From NCBI GenBank assembly GCA_035693615.1, contig DASSGH010000113.1:1-64000 (forward strand): a stretch of 64,000 bases of DNA. Reading direction: 5' to 3'. The stretch comes from VAZQ01 sp035693615 (GTDB lineage Bacteria > Pseudomonadota > Alphaproteobacteria > Rhizobiales > Xanthobacteraceae). The translations under genes were made by a program, and so were the position numbers. The notes under the pieces are model-generated. The model had not been told where the DNA came from. It saw only the letters and a program-made list of their open reading frames with translations, and made no database searches. Shown one piece after another: positions 1 through 8,788 of the stretch; position 1 is the stretch's first letter, and every line of letters starts with the position of its first letter.

Positions 1-204
1 AAAGCTTTGCCGGCGGCTGCCCAACAGCGACACGTAGGGCTGGCCGTTTCCGCGCTCGCGCGCCAGCAACGCGGCGGCAGCGGGAATCGGCGAGGACGCG
101 CCGATCGCTACGTGACGCGCATCGCCGATCAGGCCGGCGATGACGTCGGCGAGCAGCTCCTCGTCGCGGTAAGCCTGCAAGGCGTCACGCGGCGCGTTGG
201 GCAT
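1..204 (-). CDS. CoA-transferase subunit B, N-terminal part (cut by window edge)
   Basis: This reading frame starts at an ATG at 204 and runs off the window, giving 68 residues. It contains the stretch VAIGASSPIPAAAALLARE, which matches the N-terminal region of glutaconate/3-oxoacid-type CoA-transferase beta subunits, where this segment forms part of the CoA-ester binding fold. Its start lies inside the end of the alpha-subunit gene (20 bases overlap, another frame), the usual arrangement for the two subunits and a sign of translational coupling. The acyl-CoA substrate cannot be told. The family's active-site glutamate region is beyond the window, so activity cannot be judged. Confidence 0.75.
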   Translation of the reverse strand, partial: MPNAPRDALQAYRDEELLADVIAGLIGDARHVAIGASSPIPAAAALLARERGNGQPYVSLLGSRRQSF

Positions 205-997
205 GCACGTGGCGATCGAGATAGGCGGCAAAACCGTCGGCGCTCGCGGCCATGCGCGCATATTCCGAGAGATGCGCCGCGTCGGCGGCGTAGTGATCGG
301 CAAGCGCGAGCGGCCAAGCGCCCTTCGGCGCGACGGCGATCGCCTGCACGTAGAAACCGCCGAGCTCGCCGGGGGCGAGCGTGGGATCGTCGAACAGATT
401 TCCCTCGTAGAGCTTCTCCACCGTCACCACGGTTTTGGCCGAGGCATGCGCCATGGTGGCGAGCTCGCGGTCGCGGCCGATCCAGACATTGCCCGCGCGG
501 TCGGCGAGCGGCGCATGGAACAGCGCGACATCGGGCCTGATCGCCGGCAAGAGGACGATCGGATCGTCCTTGCCGAACGGGTTGTCGAGGACTTTCCAGT
601 CCGTGCGCTGCGCGATGAGGTCGGAGCCGATCAGCCCGCGCAGCGGCATGAACGGAATTCCCTTTTCCGCGGCCTGGAACGCGGCATGCAGCGCCGGGCA
701 GGTCGAGTCCTTGACGCGGAGCGCGCCCGTGGTCACGGCGGCGGTGAAGCGGGGCGCTGCACCGAACTCGCCGAGGCTCACCGCCGAGGTCTCGATCGTC
801 TCGACGCAGCCGGCGCCGATGAGCAGCTCCGCCTGCAGGCTCGAGGTCGGCAGCGCCACGAGATTGAGCCGCTTGACGCCGCGGCGGATCAGCGCGCGCG
901 TTGCCGCCATTGCCACGCCCGAGGCCTCGCGGGGCACCGCCAGCACGCAGCCGTCGGTGATTACCGCCAGGGCTTCCTCGAGCGAGCGCGCAATCAT
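185..997 (-). CDS. CoA-transferase subunit A (glutaconate CoA-transferase-like)
   Basis: A 270-residue protein of the family I CoA-transferase alpha subunits, which with the beta subunit moves CoA between carboxylic acids in the cytoplasm. The order of recognisable parts is an N-terminal Rossmann-like half with VKRLNLVALPTSSLQAELL, a GAGCVETIETSAVSLGEFG segment, and a C-terminal half with RPDVALFHAPLADRAGNVW, all typical of GctA-like proteins. The beta subunit follows with an overlapping start. A very stable hairpin (1037-1070) separates it from the molybdenum hydroxylase genes upstream, so it may be an independent transcript or an attenuated part of the same one. The pair probably activates or exchanges CoA on a carboxylate made or used by neighbouring catabolic enzymes; this is inference. 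Confidence 0.85.
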   Translation of the reverse strand: MIARSLEEALAVITDGCVLAVPREASGVAMAATRALIRRGVKRLNLVALPTSSLQAELLIGAGCVETIETSAVSLGEFGAAPRFTAAVTTGALRVKDSTCPALHAAFQAAEKGIPFMPLRGLIGSDLIAQRTDWKVLDNPFGKDDPIVLLPAIRPDVALFHAPLADRAGNVWIGRDRELATMAHASAKTVVTVEKLYEGNLFDDPTLAPGELGGFYVQAIAVAPKGAWPLALADHYAADAAHLSEYARMAASADGFAAYLDRHVHAQRAA

Positions 998-1036
998 GAT
1001 GGAAGTGTAGCACAGACCGAGCCACGAACTCGGTGC

Positions 1037-1070
1037 GCTCCCTCTCCCCGCGTCAGCGGGGAGAGGGAGC
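1037..1070. terminator. Perfect 15-bp hairpin between hydroxylase and CoA-transferase genes
   Basis: GCTCCCTCTCCCCGC at 1037-1051 is followed by the loop GTCA and its exact reverse complement at 1056-1070. Shorter flanking arms (CTCGGT/ACCGAG) can extend the structure after a mismatch. There is no T-run on either side, so it is not a classical rho-independent terminator. It may act as a processing or attenuation hairpin between two minus-strand genes, or be a copy of a dispersed REP-like palindrome. Confidence 0.6.
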
Positions 1071-1110
1071 AGACCGAGCTAGCCTCGAACTCGGAGACCA
1101 CGTCGCGCCG

Positions 1111-3405
1111 TCACGACAGCGACTGCTTCACCCGGTCCGGCGAGAACGGCACGCGACGGATGCGCACGCCGGTCGCATCGAAGATCGCGTTGGCGATCGC
1201 CGCCGCCACCGGACGGATCGAGGGCTCGCCGGCGCCGGTGGGCGGCAGCTCGGGATGGTTGACCAGCACCACGTCTATCGCTTCCGGCGTCTCGGTGATG
1301 TCGAGGATCGGATAGCTCATCCAATCGATGCTGGTCACGTTCTTGGCGTCGAACTTGACCTCCTCCCACAGCGTGCGGCTGACGCCCTGCACGATGTTGC
1401 CCTCGATGGCGTATTTGAGCCCGCCCGGGTTGATGATCTGGCCGCAGTCGTGGGCGACGGTGAATTTGCGCGCCCAGATCTTGCCGCTCGCGCGATCGAT
1501 ATCGACCTCGGCGATCACGGCGCAGCGGGTGCTGTTGCGCTGCGAGTAGGCGATCCCGCGCCCGCTGACCTTGGCGCCGGTCTGGTCCTTGCGCGGCGAC
1601 GGCCGCGCCTGCCACGCGGCCTTTTCCGCCGCGGCCTTGATCACGGCGACGTCGCGCGGATCCTTGACGTGGCGCAGGCGGAACTCGATCGGGTCGAGCG
1701 CGAGCGCCGCCGCCACCTCGTCGATGAAGGACTCGCTTGCAAAGTGCACCTGCGGTCCGACCGGATCGCGCAGATGCGCGCTGCGCAGCGGCGAGGCGCG
1801 CGCGAGGAGCGGCGGAATCGTCTCCCACGCCAGGCGCTTGTTGGCGAACTCGTAGGACTCCGCCGGCACGCCGAACCCGTCCGCCGACTTGAGCTCCGCC
1901 CCGCGGAAATGGCCGGCGAGCGTGTCCTTGGGCGCGCCGCCGTTGGTGTTGACGTCGATGCGGGAGAAACCCTTGCTGGTGAACTCGTAGGCGATGACGT
2001 TGCCGGTGGCGTCGATCGCGGCGCGGGCGCGATGGATGGAGGCGGGGCCCTTCGGGTCCCATCCCGTTGCTTGGTCGCGCGTATACTGCACGCGCACCGG
2101 CTTGCCGACCGCCTTCGCCAGCACCGCGGCGTCCATCGCCGCGTCGTCGGCATCGCTGCGGCCGTAGGAGCCGGGACCGACCACCCAGATCGCGCGCACC
2201 GTCTCCGCCGGAACACCCAAGGTCAGCGCGATGCCGTCGCGCACGAAATGCGGCTTCTGCGAGCCGGTCCAGCAGGTGATGTTGCCGTCCTTGATCTCGA
2301 CCACGGCGCAGGCCGGCCCCATGCAGGCATGGGACTGGAACGGCCATTCGTACTCGGCCTCGATCACGCGCGCGGCGGTCTTAAACGCCTCATCGACATT
2401 GCCGAGCTCTTTGCCGCCGACCTCGCGCTTGCGCACCGGCGCGTTGCGGATGTGCTCGTAGAGCGCGGTTTGATTGGGGAATGGCGGCTTGGCGTCGGAC
2501 CATTCCACCTTGAGCTTATCGGCCGCCCTGATGGCGTCCCATTCCTTGTCGGCGACGACGCCGAGAAAGCCATTCTCCCACACCACCCGCGCGCCGGGGA
2601 TGTCCTTGATCGAGCTTTCGTCGACTTTCGCCGGCACGCTGCCCGCGACGGCGGGGCGGATCATGCGGCCGTGCACCATGCCGGGCCGCCGGACGTCGGT
2701 GCAGAAGTCCTCTTGCGCGTAGACCTTGGGCGCGATGTCCTCGCGCGCGATCGGCTGACCGACGATCTTATGGTCCTTCGCCTCCTTCGGCTTGGCCTTG
2801 CCGGGCGCGTAGAGCGTGTTGCCCCACTCCTTGTTCCAATCGAGCTGCACGTTGAAGTAACGGCCGCCGATCAACTCGGCATAGGAGGCGCGCTTGCTCG
2901 CGTCGTCCTTGGCATGCACCACGCCGTCGCTGACGGTGAGCGCGTCGGCTGAAAGGCCGAGCTTGGCCGCCGCCATCTCGACGAGCACGCGGCGCGCTTC
3001 CGCGGCGGCCATGCGCATCTGCTTGCCGCCCAGCTGGATGCCGGTCGAGCCCGAGGCGCCGCCCTGGTTCACGCTGGTGGCGGTATCGCCCATGATGACC
3101 TTGACCGCCTTAAACGGCACGTCGAGCTCTTCCGCCACCATCTGGCCGATGGCGACGAACAGCCCTTGGCCCATGTCCATCTTGCCGAAGAAGGCGGAGA
3201 CCGTGCCGTCGGCGTTCACCGCGATGAAGGAGGCGAGTTGATCCGGCATGAGCGGCGGCTTGGCGCCTTGCGCCCAGGCCTCGCCGGCGGCGAGCACGGT
3301 ATCGAGCGGGACGGACGTGCCGATCGAAACCACGAGCGCGCCACCTGCTTTGAGCAGCGCGCGGCGGGAGACGGAGAAATGCGTCGGGTTGTGCATCTTT
3401 GTCAT
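1111..3405 (-). CDS. Xanthine dehydrogenase-family molybdopterin-binding large subunit (IorB-like)
   Basis: A 764-residue single-chain molybdenum subunit of the isoquinoline 1-oxidoreductase beta/aldehyde oxidoreductase type. These enzymes hydroxylate N-heteroaromatics or oxidise aldehydes and pass electrons to a 2Fe-2S partner. The N-terminus carries a Tat-type signal (SRRALLKAGGALVVS, residues about 13-27) with a downstream hydrophobic stretch, so it is probably exported folded. Later come the cofactor-binding GGASGSTGIQLGG segment and, near the C-terminus, TGAGEPSIRP, which holds the conserved active-site glutamate. I chose the ATG at 3405 (MTKMHN): it lies 11 bases after the small-subunit stop and gives the Tat signal; the frame is open much further upstream, but only as a shadow of the small-subunit gene. 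The substrate is unknown. Confidence 0.9.
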   Translation of the reverse strand: MTKMHNPTHFSVSRRALLKAGGALVVSIGTSVPLDTVLAAGEAWAQGAKPPLMPDQLASFIAVNADGTVSAFFGKMDMGQGLFVAIGQMVAEELDVPFKAVKVIMGDTATSVNQGGASGSTGIQLGGKQMRMAAAEARRVLVEMAAAKLGLSADALTVSDGVVHAKDDASKRASYAELIGGRYFNVQLDWNKEWGNTLYAPGKAKPKEAKDHKIVGQPIAREDIAPKVYAQEDFCTDVRRPGMVHGRMIRPAVAGSVPAKVDESSIKDIPGARVVWENGFLGVVADKEWDAIRAADKLKVEWSDAKPPFPNQTALYEHIRNAPVRKREVGGKELGNVDEAFKTAARVIEAEYEWPFQSHACMGPACAVVEIKDGNITCWTGSQKPHFVRDGIALTLGVPAETVRAIWVVGPGSYGRSDADDAAMDAAVLAKAVGKPVRVQYTRDQATGWDPKGPASIHRARAAIDATGNVIAYEFTSKGFSRIDVNTNGGAPKDTLAGHFRGAELKSADGFGVPAESYEFANKRLAWETIPPLLARASPLRSAHLRDPVGPQVHFASESFIDEVAAALALDPIEFRLRHVKDPRDVAVIKAAAEKAAWQARPSPRKDQTGAKVSGRGIAYSQRNSTRCAVIAEVDIDRASGKIWARKFTVAHDCGQIINPGGLKYAIEGNIVQGVSRTLWEEVKFDAKNVTSIDWMSYPILDITETPEAIDVVLVNHPELPPTGAGEPSIRPVAAAIANAIFDATGVRIRRVPFSPDRVKQSLS

Positions 3406-3416
3406 GATCGCCTCCC

Positions 3417-3881
3417 TCAGCCCATCATCGCCGCCGCGCGCTTGACCGCGCGCAAGATGCTCATGTGGGTGCCGCAGCGGCACTTGAGGCCGGAGAGTGC
3501 CTCCTTGATCTGCGCCTCCGTCGGCTTCTTGTTTTGATTGAGGAACGCGGCCGCCGTCATGATCCAGCCGTTGATGCAGTAGCCGCATTGCGGCACCTGC
3601 TCCTCGACATACGCCTTCTGGATCGGGTGCGGCTTTTCCGGCGTCCCGAGGCCGGCGAGGGTGACGATCTTGCTGTTGCCGACCGCCGACACCGGGGTGA
3701 CGCAGGAGCGCACGGGCTGGCCGTCGACGTGCACCGTGCAGGCGCCGCATTGCGCAAGACCGCAGCCGAAATGCGGGTTGTTGAGCGCCAGCTCGTTGCG
3801 CAGCGCATAAAGCAACGGCATGTCGGGATCGGCCTCGATCGTTTCGACCTTGCCGTTCACGTCGAGGTTCATTCGGGCCAT
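3417..3881 (-). CDS. 2Fe-2S electron-transfer small subunit (IorA-like)
   Basis: A 154-residue protein with two 2Fe-2S clusters, the electron-transfer partner of the molybdenum subunit encoded 11 bases downstream. The plant-ferredoxin-type cluster ligands are seen in FGCGLAQCGACTVHVDG with a later RSC. The second, all-helical domain has QCGYC and KCRCGTH. Length is normal for the family (about 150-160). The frame is open to 3959, but the ATG at 3881 has GGGAGAG just upstream and gives the usual MARMNLDVNG-type start. It has no export signal, so it probably travels with its Tat-exported partner, as known for IorAB-type enzymes. The pair forms one operon. Confidence 0.9.
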   Translation of the reverse strand: MARMNLDVNGKVETIEADPDMPLLYALRNELALNNPHFGCGLAQCGACTVHVDGQPVRSCVTPVSAVGNSKIVTLAGLGTPEKPHPIQKAYVEEQVPQCGYCINGWIMTAAAFLNQNKKPTEAQIKEALSGLKCRCGTHMSILRAVKRAAAMMG

Positions 3882-4095
3882 GGGCGCATCTCTCCCTTGG
3901 GATGGCGCGAGAACCGGCTGGCGCGCACCGATCTCGGGATGCCCGGCATCGGCAGCCAATCCGCCGCGTTCCTTCGCTCGCGGTTGCGAATGGTTCTAGA
4001 GTGGAAAAGTTAGTCCAACGCGCGGGCCTTGGGAACACCCCCGCATGACTTTGCTGCGGGAGGGTTCCACGCCGCGCGTGCCGCTCGATCCGGGC

Positions 4096-4164
4096 TGCGG
4101 GCTTGGCAATTGGCATCGACCTACGGTCGGTCACCTCGGGCGGCGAAATCTTTGGGCGACGTCC
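4096..4164. repeat. Degenerate copy of the 3' end of the TPR gene (copy 1)
   Basis: These 69 bases align along their whole length with 6232-6300, sharing TGGCATCG, CCTA-GGTCGG and TTGGGCGACGTCC blocks, with small compensating indels. The other copy encodes the last residues and stop of the TPR protein on the minus strand. Here the minus-strand reading is out of frame and ends early, so this looks like a leftover of a duplicated or recombined gene end. It lies just beyond the stop of the ceramidase-like gene. Confidence 0.6.
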
Positions 4165-4181
4165 CAGGGCCGAGATGAGGA

Positions 4182-4913
4182 TCAAGAAACCGGCTGGCGA
4201 ATTTGGAAATATCGCAGAATAGCAAAGCAGGCGCTGGCTGCTGCCAAATGCTTGAGCGTATGTCCGCTCAGGATGAATCCAACCGAATCGATTGCATGAT
4301 CGTAGAACTCGAACAATTTGGCGAGTGCGTAAAATACCGCGGCGATAAGCCAGTAAAACGTGCCGGAGTATTTTGCAGGGAACGCAACGAACAGCAGTGG
4401 CAATGCAATGCAGGGAAAAAACTGCACCCAGCCATAGAGGCGCAGATCATCAGTCCAGCGCCAGAGCAAGAGGCTGAAGACCGCCAATGCAAGCAGCGGC
4501 CACAGCAGAATGGCGCCGGCCTTTGCACTCACACGCTCCTCTACCGCAACGGCAAGTATTGCCATGAAGGTGATCGCCATCGGCAGCCGGTCCCAGAACA
4601 ACGCGTCATCGCTCGGGTCCCAGTGGTAGTAAGCTGAGCCGAAGCCAGTCAGAAAAACTCCGAGGAAGAGAAAGAAGCTTGCCCGGTCGCGACCGAATTG
4701 CCACAGCCCGATGGCCCCGACCAGGACGAAGGGAAGGTTTGAAACGACATTCCAGAAATTAGGAATACCGAGCAGAGTGCGTTGATCCGCAAATTGGTGA
4801 TAGCTGGGGTCCTGCGGGATCGGTGGGAGCAATGCTAAGATCGCAAGCGAGGCAGCCATCAGGCCGAGGAGCGCAACTAAGGGGTGTTTTCCTTTTGCGA
4901 TGCTGAGCGTCAT
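4182..4913 (-). CDS. Ceramidase/CREST-family integral membrane hydrolase
   Basis: A 243-residue polytopic membrane protein with about seven hydrophobic segments. It has the three signature elements of the CREST superfamily (alkaline ceramidases, PAQR receptors, Per1): an S-x3-H motif in SAYYHWDP, an aspartate in FWDRLPM, and a final H-x3-H in SGHTLKHLAAA. These residues bind zinc in the family, whose members are metal-dependent amide hydrolases in the membrane. The bacterial substrate is not known; a sphingolipid, ornithine lipid or other acyl-amide is possible. Frames run upstream to 4967, but the ATG at 4913 fits the usual N-terminus and leaves room for a divergent promoter; no clear ribosome-binding site decides it. 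Confidence 0.75.
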   Translation of the reverse strand: MTLSIAKGKHPLVALLGLMAASLAILALLPPIPQDPSYHQFADQRTLLGIPNFWNVVSNLPFVLVGAIGLWQFGRDRASFFLFLGVFLTGFGSAYYHWDPSDDALFWDRLPMAITFMAILAVAVEERVSAKAGAILLWPLLALAVFSLLLWRWTDDLRLYGWVQFFPCIALPLLFVAFPAKYSGTFYWLIAAVFYALAKLFEFYDHAIDSVGFILSGHTLKHLAAASACFAILRYFQIRQPVS

Positions 4914-5056
4914 GAGATGCCGTACAGCGAGCGTCCACGGCCTAGGAAGACATGCCATGGCGTACATGGCAACGTCGTGGTCACATTCTCATCACGACCT
5001 TAGTAAACACAAGACAAATGCCGCGCGCGATGTTCCGACTGGGAGAATTCAATTCC

Positions 5057-6097
5057 GTGTCGAAGGGAGGGAAGGAACCGCTGAGGGCAGATCGTAGCTT
5101 CCTGTCCCGGTGTCTTGGTTGGCTGATCGGCAGTATCTGGGTTGTTTGCCAAATCGTTCTCATCGCTTGGGGCACCTTGGCCATCTACTATTCGAATCTC
5201 GCGTGGGCCGCGCTGCGCCTGACGTTGGCGGCGGCCTTTGCGACGTTCGCCGTATGGGCCTGCTGGGTGTCGCCCCGACGCGGCACGTCCGCGGTTTTTC
5301 TCGGATTATTTTTCGTGGTCGCCGTGTGGTGGATCTTGATCCCTCCTTCGCACGATCGCCCATGGCGGCCGGAAGTGGCGGTGATGCCGCGGGCGATCAT
5401 CGATGGCGACCGCGTACGCATCACCGGTGTACGTAACTTCGATTACCGCAGCCGGAACGACTTTACGGTGCGTTATGAGGAGCGCGAAATACGGCTGTCA
5501 CATTTAACGGCTCTCGATTTCTTCGTATCCTATTGGAGCGAGGGGCTGGTCGGACACACGTTCTTGAGCTTCATTTTTGACGATGCTCCGCCGCTGAGTA
5601 TCTCCATCGAGACGCGGCCGGAGGTTGGCGAGGGCTTTTCGCCCATCGCCTCCATGTTCAAACAATTCGAGTTGATCTACGTGGTGGGTGATGAGCGTGA
5701 TATCGTACGCGTGCGCACTAACTATCGCAAAGAGAACGTGTACCTCTATCGCCTCAACGCCTCGGACGTCGACGCGCGGCGCTTACTGTTGGTATATCTA
5801 GATCGGATCAACGAACTCGCTGATCAGCCGGAGTTCTATCATTTGCTGAGCAACAGCTGCACGATCAACATCGTGCGTTACGCAAACGCCGCTGGCCGGG
5901 TCGGCCGGTTCGATATCCGGCATCTCCTAAACGGCTTGATCGACAGTTACCTCTATCACTCCGGCCGTGTGGATACCACGCTTCCATTCGACGAACTGCG
6001 GCGGCGATCCCTGATCAACGAGGCTGCGCAGGCGGCCGACGATGCGCCGGATTTTTCGGAGCGCATTCGCGCATCCCTGCCGACGGTCACTCACTGA
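5057..6097 (+). CDS. DUF4105 (Lnb N-terminal periplasmic domain) membrane protein
   Basis: The protein (346 residues from the chosen start) has about three N-terminal membrane segments followed by a large soluble domain. That domain matches DUF4105 strongly: VGHTFLSFIF, then IETRPEVGEGFSP, QFELIYVVGDERD, RTNYRKENVYLY and the late LLSNSCTINIVRYAN with the family's conserved Asn and Cys. The function is not established; the domain is expected on the periplasmic side. The start is uncertain: the GTG at 5057 has GGGAG 11 bases upstream, while ATGs at 4952, 5018 and 5030 are in frame. It is divergent from the ceramidase-like gene, and the two may share a promoter region and act on the same envelope component; that link is inference. 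Confidence 0.75.
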   Translation: MSKGGKEPLRADRSFLSRCLGWLIGSIWVVCQIVLIAWGTLAIYYSNLAWAALRLTLAAAFATFAVWACWVSPRRGTSAVFLGLFFVVAVWWILIPPSHDRPWRPEVAVMPRAIIDGDRVRITGVRNFDYRSRNDFTVRYEEREIRLSHLTALDFFVSYWSEGLVGHTFLSFIFDDAPPLSISIETRPEVGEGFSPIASMFKQFELIYVVGDERDIVRVRTNYRKENVYLYRLNASDVDARRLLLVYLDRINELADQPEFYHLLSNSCTINIVRYANAAGRVGRFDIRHLLNGLIDSYLYHSGRVDTTLPFDELRRRSLINEAAQAADDAPDFSERIRASLPTVTH

Positions 6098-6231
6098 TAC
6101 CCGCGAGCCGGTCAAAAGCCATTTCTCATCTTTCGAGACGCGCACGATCGAGTTTGCCTTGCGCCTTCGGGACGCGCGCTCCTCAGAAGAGAACGATGGC
6201 CCACCATCCCGGCGCACAGCTCGCTCCGCCT

Positions 6232-6300
6232 TGCGGGCCTGGCAAATTGGCATCGGCCTATGGTCGGCCACCCCGGCCGGCAAAGTCTTGGGCGACGTCC
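6232..6300. repeat. TPR gene 3'-end repeat (copy 2, intact)
   Basis: This is the intact counterpart of the repeat at 4096-4164. It spans the last codons and stop of the TPR gene and about 26 bases beyond. The two copies lie in the same orientation and bracket the ceramidase-like and DUF4105 genes. Confidence 0.6.
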
Positions 6301-8438
6301 GTGTCGATGGCGATCGCCTTGGCGACGTCCGCCTTGCCGCCCTCGGCATCGCCCTTCTTGATTTTCGCGATCCCGCGGCCAAAGAGCGGCTCGGCCCACT
6401 CGGGCTGGAGCCGCAATGCAGCGTCGTAGTCGACGATTGCAAGATCGTAGTTCCCGCTGTTGCTGTGGGTGATGGCGCGGCCGTAGAGGGCCGGGGCGAG
6501 CTTGGGATCGAGACCCAGCGCTTGCGCATAATCGGCAAGCGCGCGCTCGGCGTCGCCTTGCGCGGTATAGGCGAGCCCCCGATACGCGAAATGGGCGCCG
6601 TTTCCCGGAGCGAGCCGCATCGCTTCCGTGTAATCGGCGATTGCGCGATCGTAGTCGCCTTTGTGCCGGTACGCGTTCGCCCGCTGAAAGAAGGCCAAGG
6701 GGCCGGCGGGACTGAGCTTCGTTGCCTGATCGTAGTCGGCGATCGCGCGGTCGAACTCGCCGAGCGCGGCCAGCGCGTAGCCGCGATGCAGAAAGAGGAG
6801 GCCGTCATCCGGTTTGAGCTTGATCGCCTCTGCGTAATCCCGCGCCGCCTGCGCAAAATCGTCCTTGCGCTGATACGCAATTCCGCGCGACAGGAACGTG
6901 CGGTAGTTCGTGGGATTGAGCCGCGCTGCTTCGTCGTAATCGCGGATGGCGCGATCGTAGTCGCCTTTACTGTCGTAATCTTCGCCACGGCTGTAGAAAC
7001 TCACGTCATCCTTGGGATTGATCCTGAGAGCCTCGTCGAGATCGCGAATGGAACGGTCGACATCGCCCTTTTGCCGATAGATTGCCGCCCGCCAGGTGAA
7101 CGCGAGCGCATGGTTCGGATTGAGGCGGGTCGCCTGATCGAAGTCCTGGATGGCGCGGTCGGGATCGCCGTTGGTCGCATAGAGGATGCCGCGCGAGACG
7201 AAGGCCGACCTGTTGCGCGGATCGAATCGCGTCGCCGTGGTGTATTCCTCGATGGCGCGGGCGACATCGCCCTTTTGCGCGAAGGCGTCGCCCCGCCGCT
7301 CGTAGCCCCACGAGTAGTCCGGACGCAGCTTGATGGCGCGGTCGTAAGCCGCGAGCACTTCGTCGATATCATCGCCCTCGCAGGCACAATAGCGGCTGAA
7401 ATAGGCTTCGGCGTATTTCCCGCCTGGGTGCGGGTCGCGCTCGGCTTCGGCGATCGCCTGGTCGTACACCGCGCGGTAGGCCTTGACGTCCGCCGGATCG
7501 CCGGTCCGGCTGGCCTTGGCGTCGAGCAGCAGGGCATGAGCGTTCAACAGCAGAAAACGCCGGTACGGACTCGCGTCCGCCGGCAGCTGCTTGAGCTCCT
7601 TCTGAACGAGCTCCATCCCTTTGGCGTACCAACGATCGCCGCGATCATTGCGGTAGAGCAGCATCATCGCCTCGCCGTAAGCGGCGGCAGCCTCGGTATG
7701 TTGCTCGGGAGTGAATCCGGCGGCGGAACGCTCGAGGAAGGGGCCCATCTTGAGAATGCGTTTTTCGAACAGGTCCCAGTCGACGTATTCCTCGCTGTCG
7801 CATGCACTGGCGATCTCTTGCAGCGTCAGTTTGATTACCTTCATCCGCGTGTCCTGATCGAACTCGTCAGGGAGCACGCCGTTGCGCAGAACGGTCGGCT
7901 TCGGGCGGGTATCGCAGCCGCCATGCTCGTTGATGGCGAAGATGCGGATGGAATTGCCGGTGAGCAGGACCTCGCCGAAAATCAAGAGGTCCGCCTTGTG
8001 CTGGACGATGAGGCCCTGGCCGCGCTTGATGGTGGCCTCTTCCGCTTGCTTGATTTCCTCTCCCGGGCGGAAGTCGAACTTGAGCACGTCGCACAAGAGG
8101 ACGGGGCGAAAGCCGCGTTCGCCCTGGAAGGTTTCGAATACGCGCCGCGTGTGCGTATCCTCGCCGTCGTCCTTGTAGAGCTTGGCCACCAGGATCGTGA
8201 ACATGGGCTCGTCCGGGGCGAGGCTCGGCTTGCGCCATTGGCAGCTGAGCTCGGAGACGTAGCCTCCCACCGACTTGGTCAGGTCGCTCAAGCTGGCAGT
8301 GACATAACCCGTGGCCACGGTGCCGAGGATGCCGAGCGCCCATACGCCGGGACGCTTGATCAGCCCGCGCAATCGCCCGCGCGTGTCCGGCGGGGCGGAG
8401 GATTCGGAGGCGCTGCCGCTGCGGGGTTGTTCCGACAC
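6258..8438 (-). CDS. Membrane-anchored TPR-repeat protein
   Basis: A 726-residue protein. After a short Ser/Pro-rich head comes one hydrophobic anchor (GVWALGILGTVATGYV), then a region of about 330 residues without a recognised domain. The C-terminal half has ten to eleven consecutive 34-residue tetratricopeptide repeats; typical units contain KGDYDRAI and end in LNP or LRP. TPR arrays bind partner proteins or peptides. A frame opens at 8516, but the GTG at 8438 has GAGGA seven bases upstream and is preferred. The last codons form the intact copy of a 69-bp repeat (see 6232-6300). The gene is convergent with the DUF4105 gene. The partner protein is unknown. Confidence 0.8.
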   Translation of the reverse strand: MSEQPRSGSASESSAPPDTRGRLRGLIKRPGVWALGILGTVATGYVTASLSDLTKSVGGYVSELSCQWRKPSLAPDEPMFTILVAKLYKDDGEDTHTRRVFETFQGERGFRPVLLCDVLKFDFRPGEEIKQAEEATIKRGQGLIVQHKADLLIFGEVLLTGNSIRIFAINEHGGCDTRPKPTVLRNGVLPDEFDQDTRMKVIKLTLQEIASACDSEEYVDWDLFEKRILKMGPFLERSAAGFTPEQHTEAAAAYGEAMMLLYRNDRGDRWYAKGMELVQKELKQLPADASPYRRFLLLNAHALLLDAKASRTGDPADVKAYRAVYDQAIAEAERDPHPGGKYAEAYFSRYCACEGDDIDEVLAAYDRAIKLRPDYSWGYERRGDAFAQKGDVARAIEEYTTATRFDPRNRSAFVSRGILYATNGDPDRAIQDFDQATRLNPNHALAFTWRAAIYRQKGDVDRSIRDLDEALRINPKDDVSFYSRGEDYDSKGDYDRAIRDYDEAARLNPTNYRTFLSRGIAYQRKDDFAQAARDYAEAIKLKPDDGLLFLHRGYALAALGEFDRAIADYDQATKLSPAGPLAFFQRANAYRHKGDYDRAIADYTEAMRLAPGNGAHFAYRGLAYTAQGDAERALADYAQALGLDPKLAPALYGRAITHSNSGNYDLAIVDYDAALRLQPEWAEPLFGRGIAKIKKGDAEGGKADVAKAIAIDTDVAQDFAGRGGRP

Positions 8439-8788
8439 CGTGGCGTCCTCGTGCGGCTTGCGCCGCGGCGCCCAAGGGCCCGCGCATGCGCCGTCAGCGA
8501 CGAAGCAAGCCGTCAACGCATCCTATCACAAAGAGGGTTCTGGCTTAAGCGGCTAATGCCGCGGGGCCGGTCCGTCCGGCAGGGAAGGCCGTTCGCCCTC
8601 GGCGGCTTTGCAACTAGCTACACGTGTAATCACAAATCCTTGACGGCCGGCGTCCTTGAATGCCGTTCGCCCCGATTGCTGGCAAAATAGCAAGCGCCTA
8701 TTTGCGCGGGCGCTTACTCTTCTCAAGATGGGTTAGCGCGGAGGCCGCGTGATTTCATTTCAATTTTCGATATCCGAGGAGATTCCCG
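8439..8788. other. Divergent intergenic region without a recognised gene
   Basis: This 350-base stretch separates the TPR gene from the small membrane-protein gene and should hold both promoters. It is more AT-rich towards its right end, and GAGGAG lies just before the ATG at 8789. I see no convincing -35/-10 pair, tRNA or coding frame. Confidence 0.4.

Noticed and set aside
1037..1070. Classical rho-independent terminator at the 15-bp hairpin
   Set aside because: There is no T-run on either strand; it is kept only as a hairpin of uncertain role.
1033..2952. 639-codon plus-strand frame over the molybdenum subunit gene
   Set aside because: It is antisense to a clearly recognised enzyme and has the Arg/Asp/His-rich composition typical of a shadow frame.
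6042..8690. 882-codon plus-strand frame over the TPR gene
   Set aside because: The minus strand has about ten perfect TPR units, so the plus-strand frame is an artefact of the repeats.
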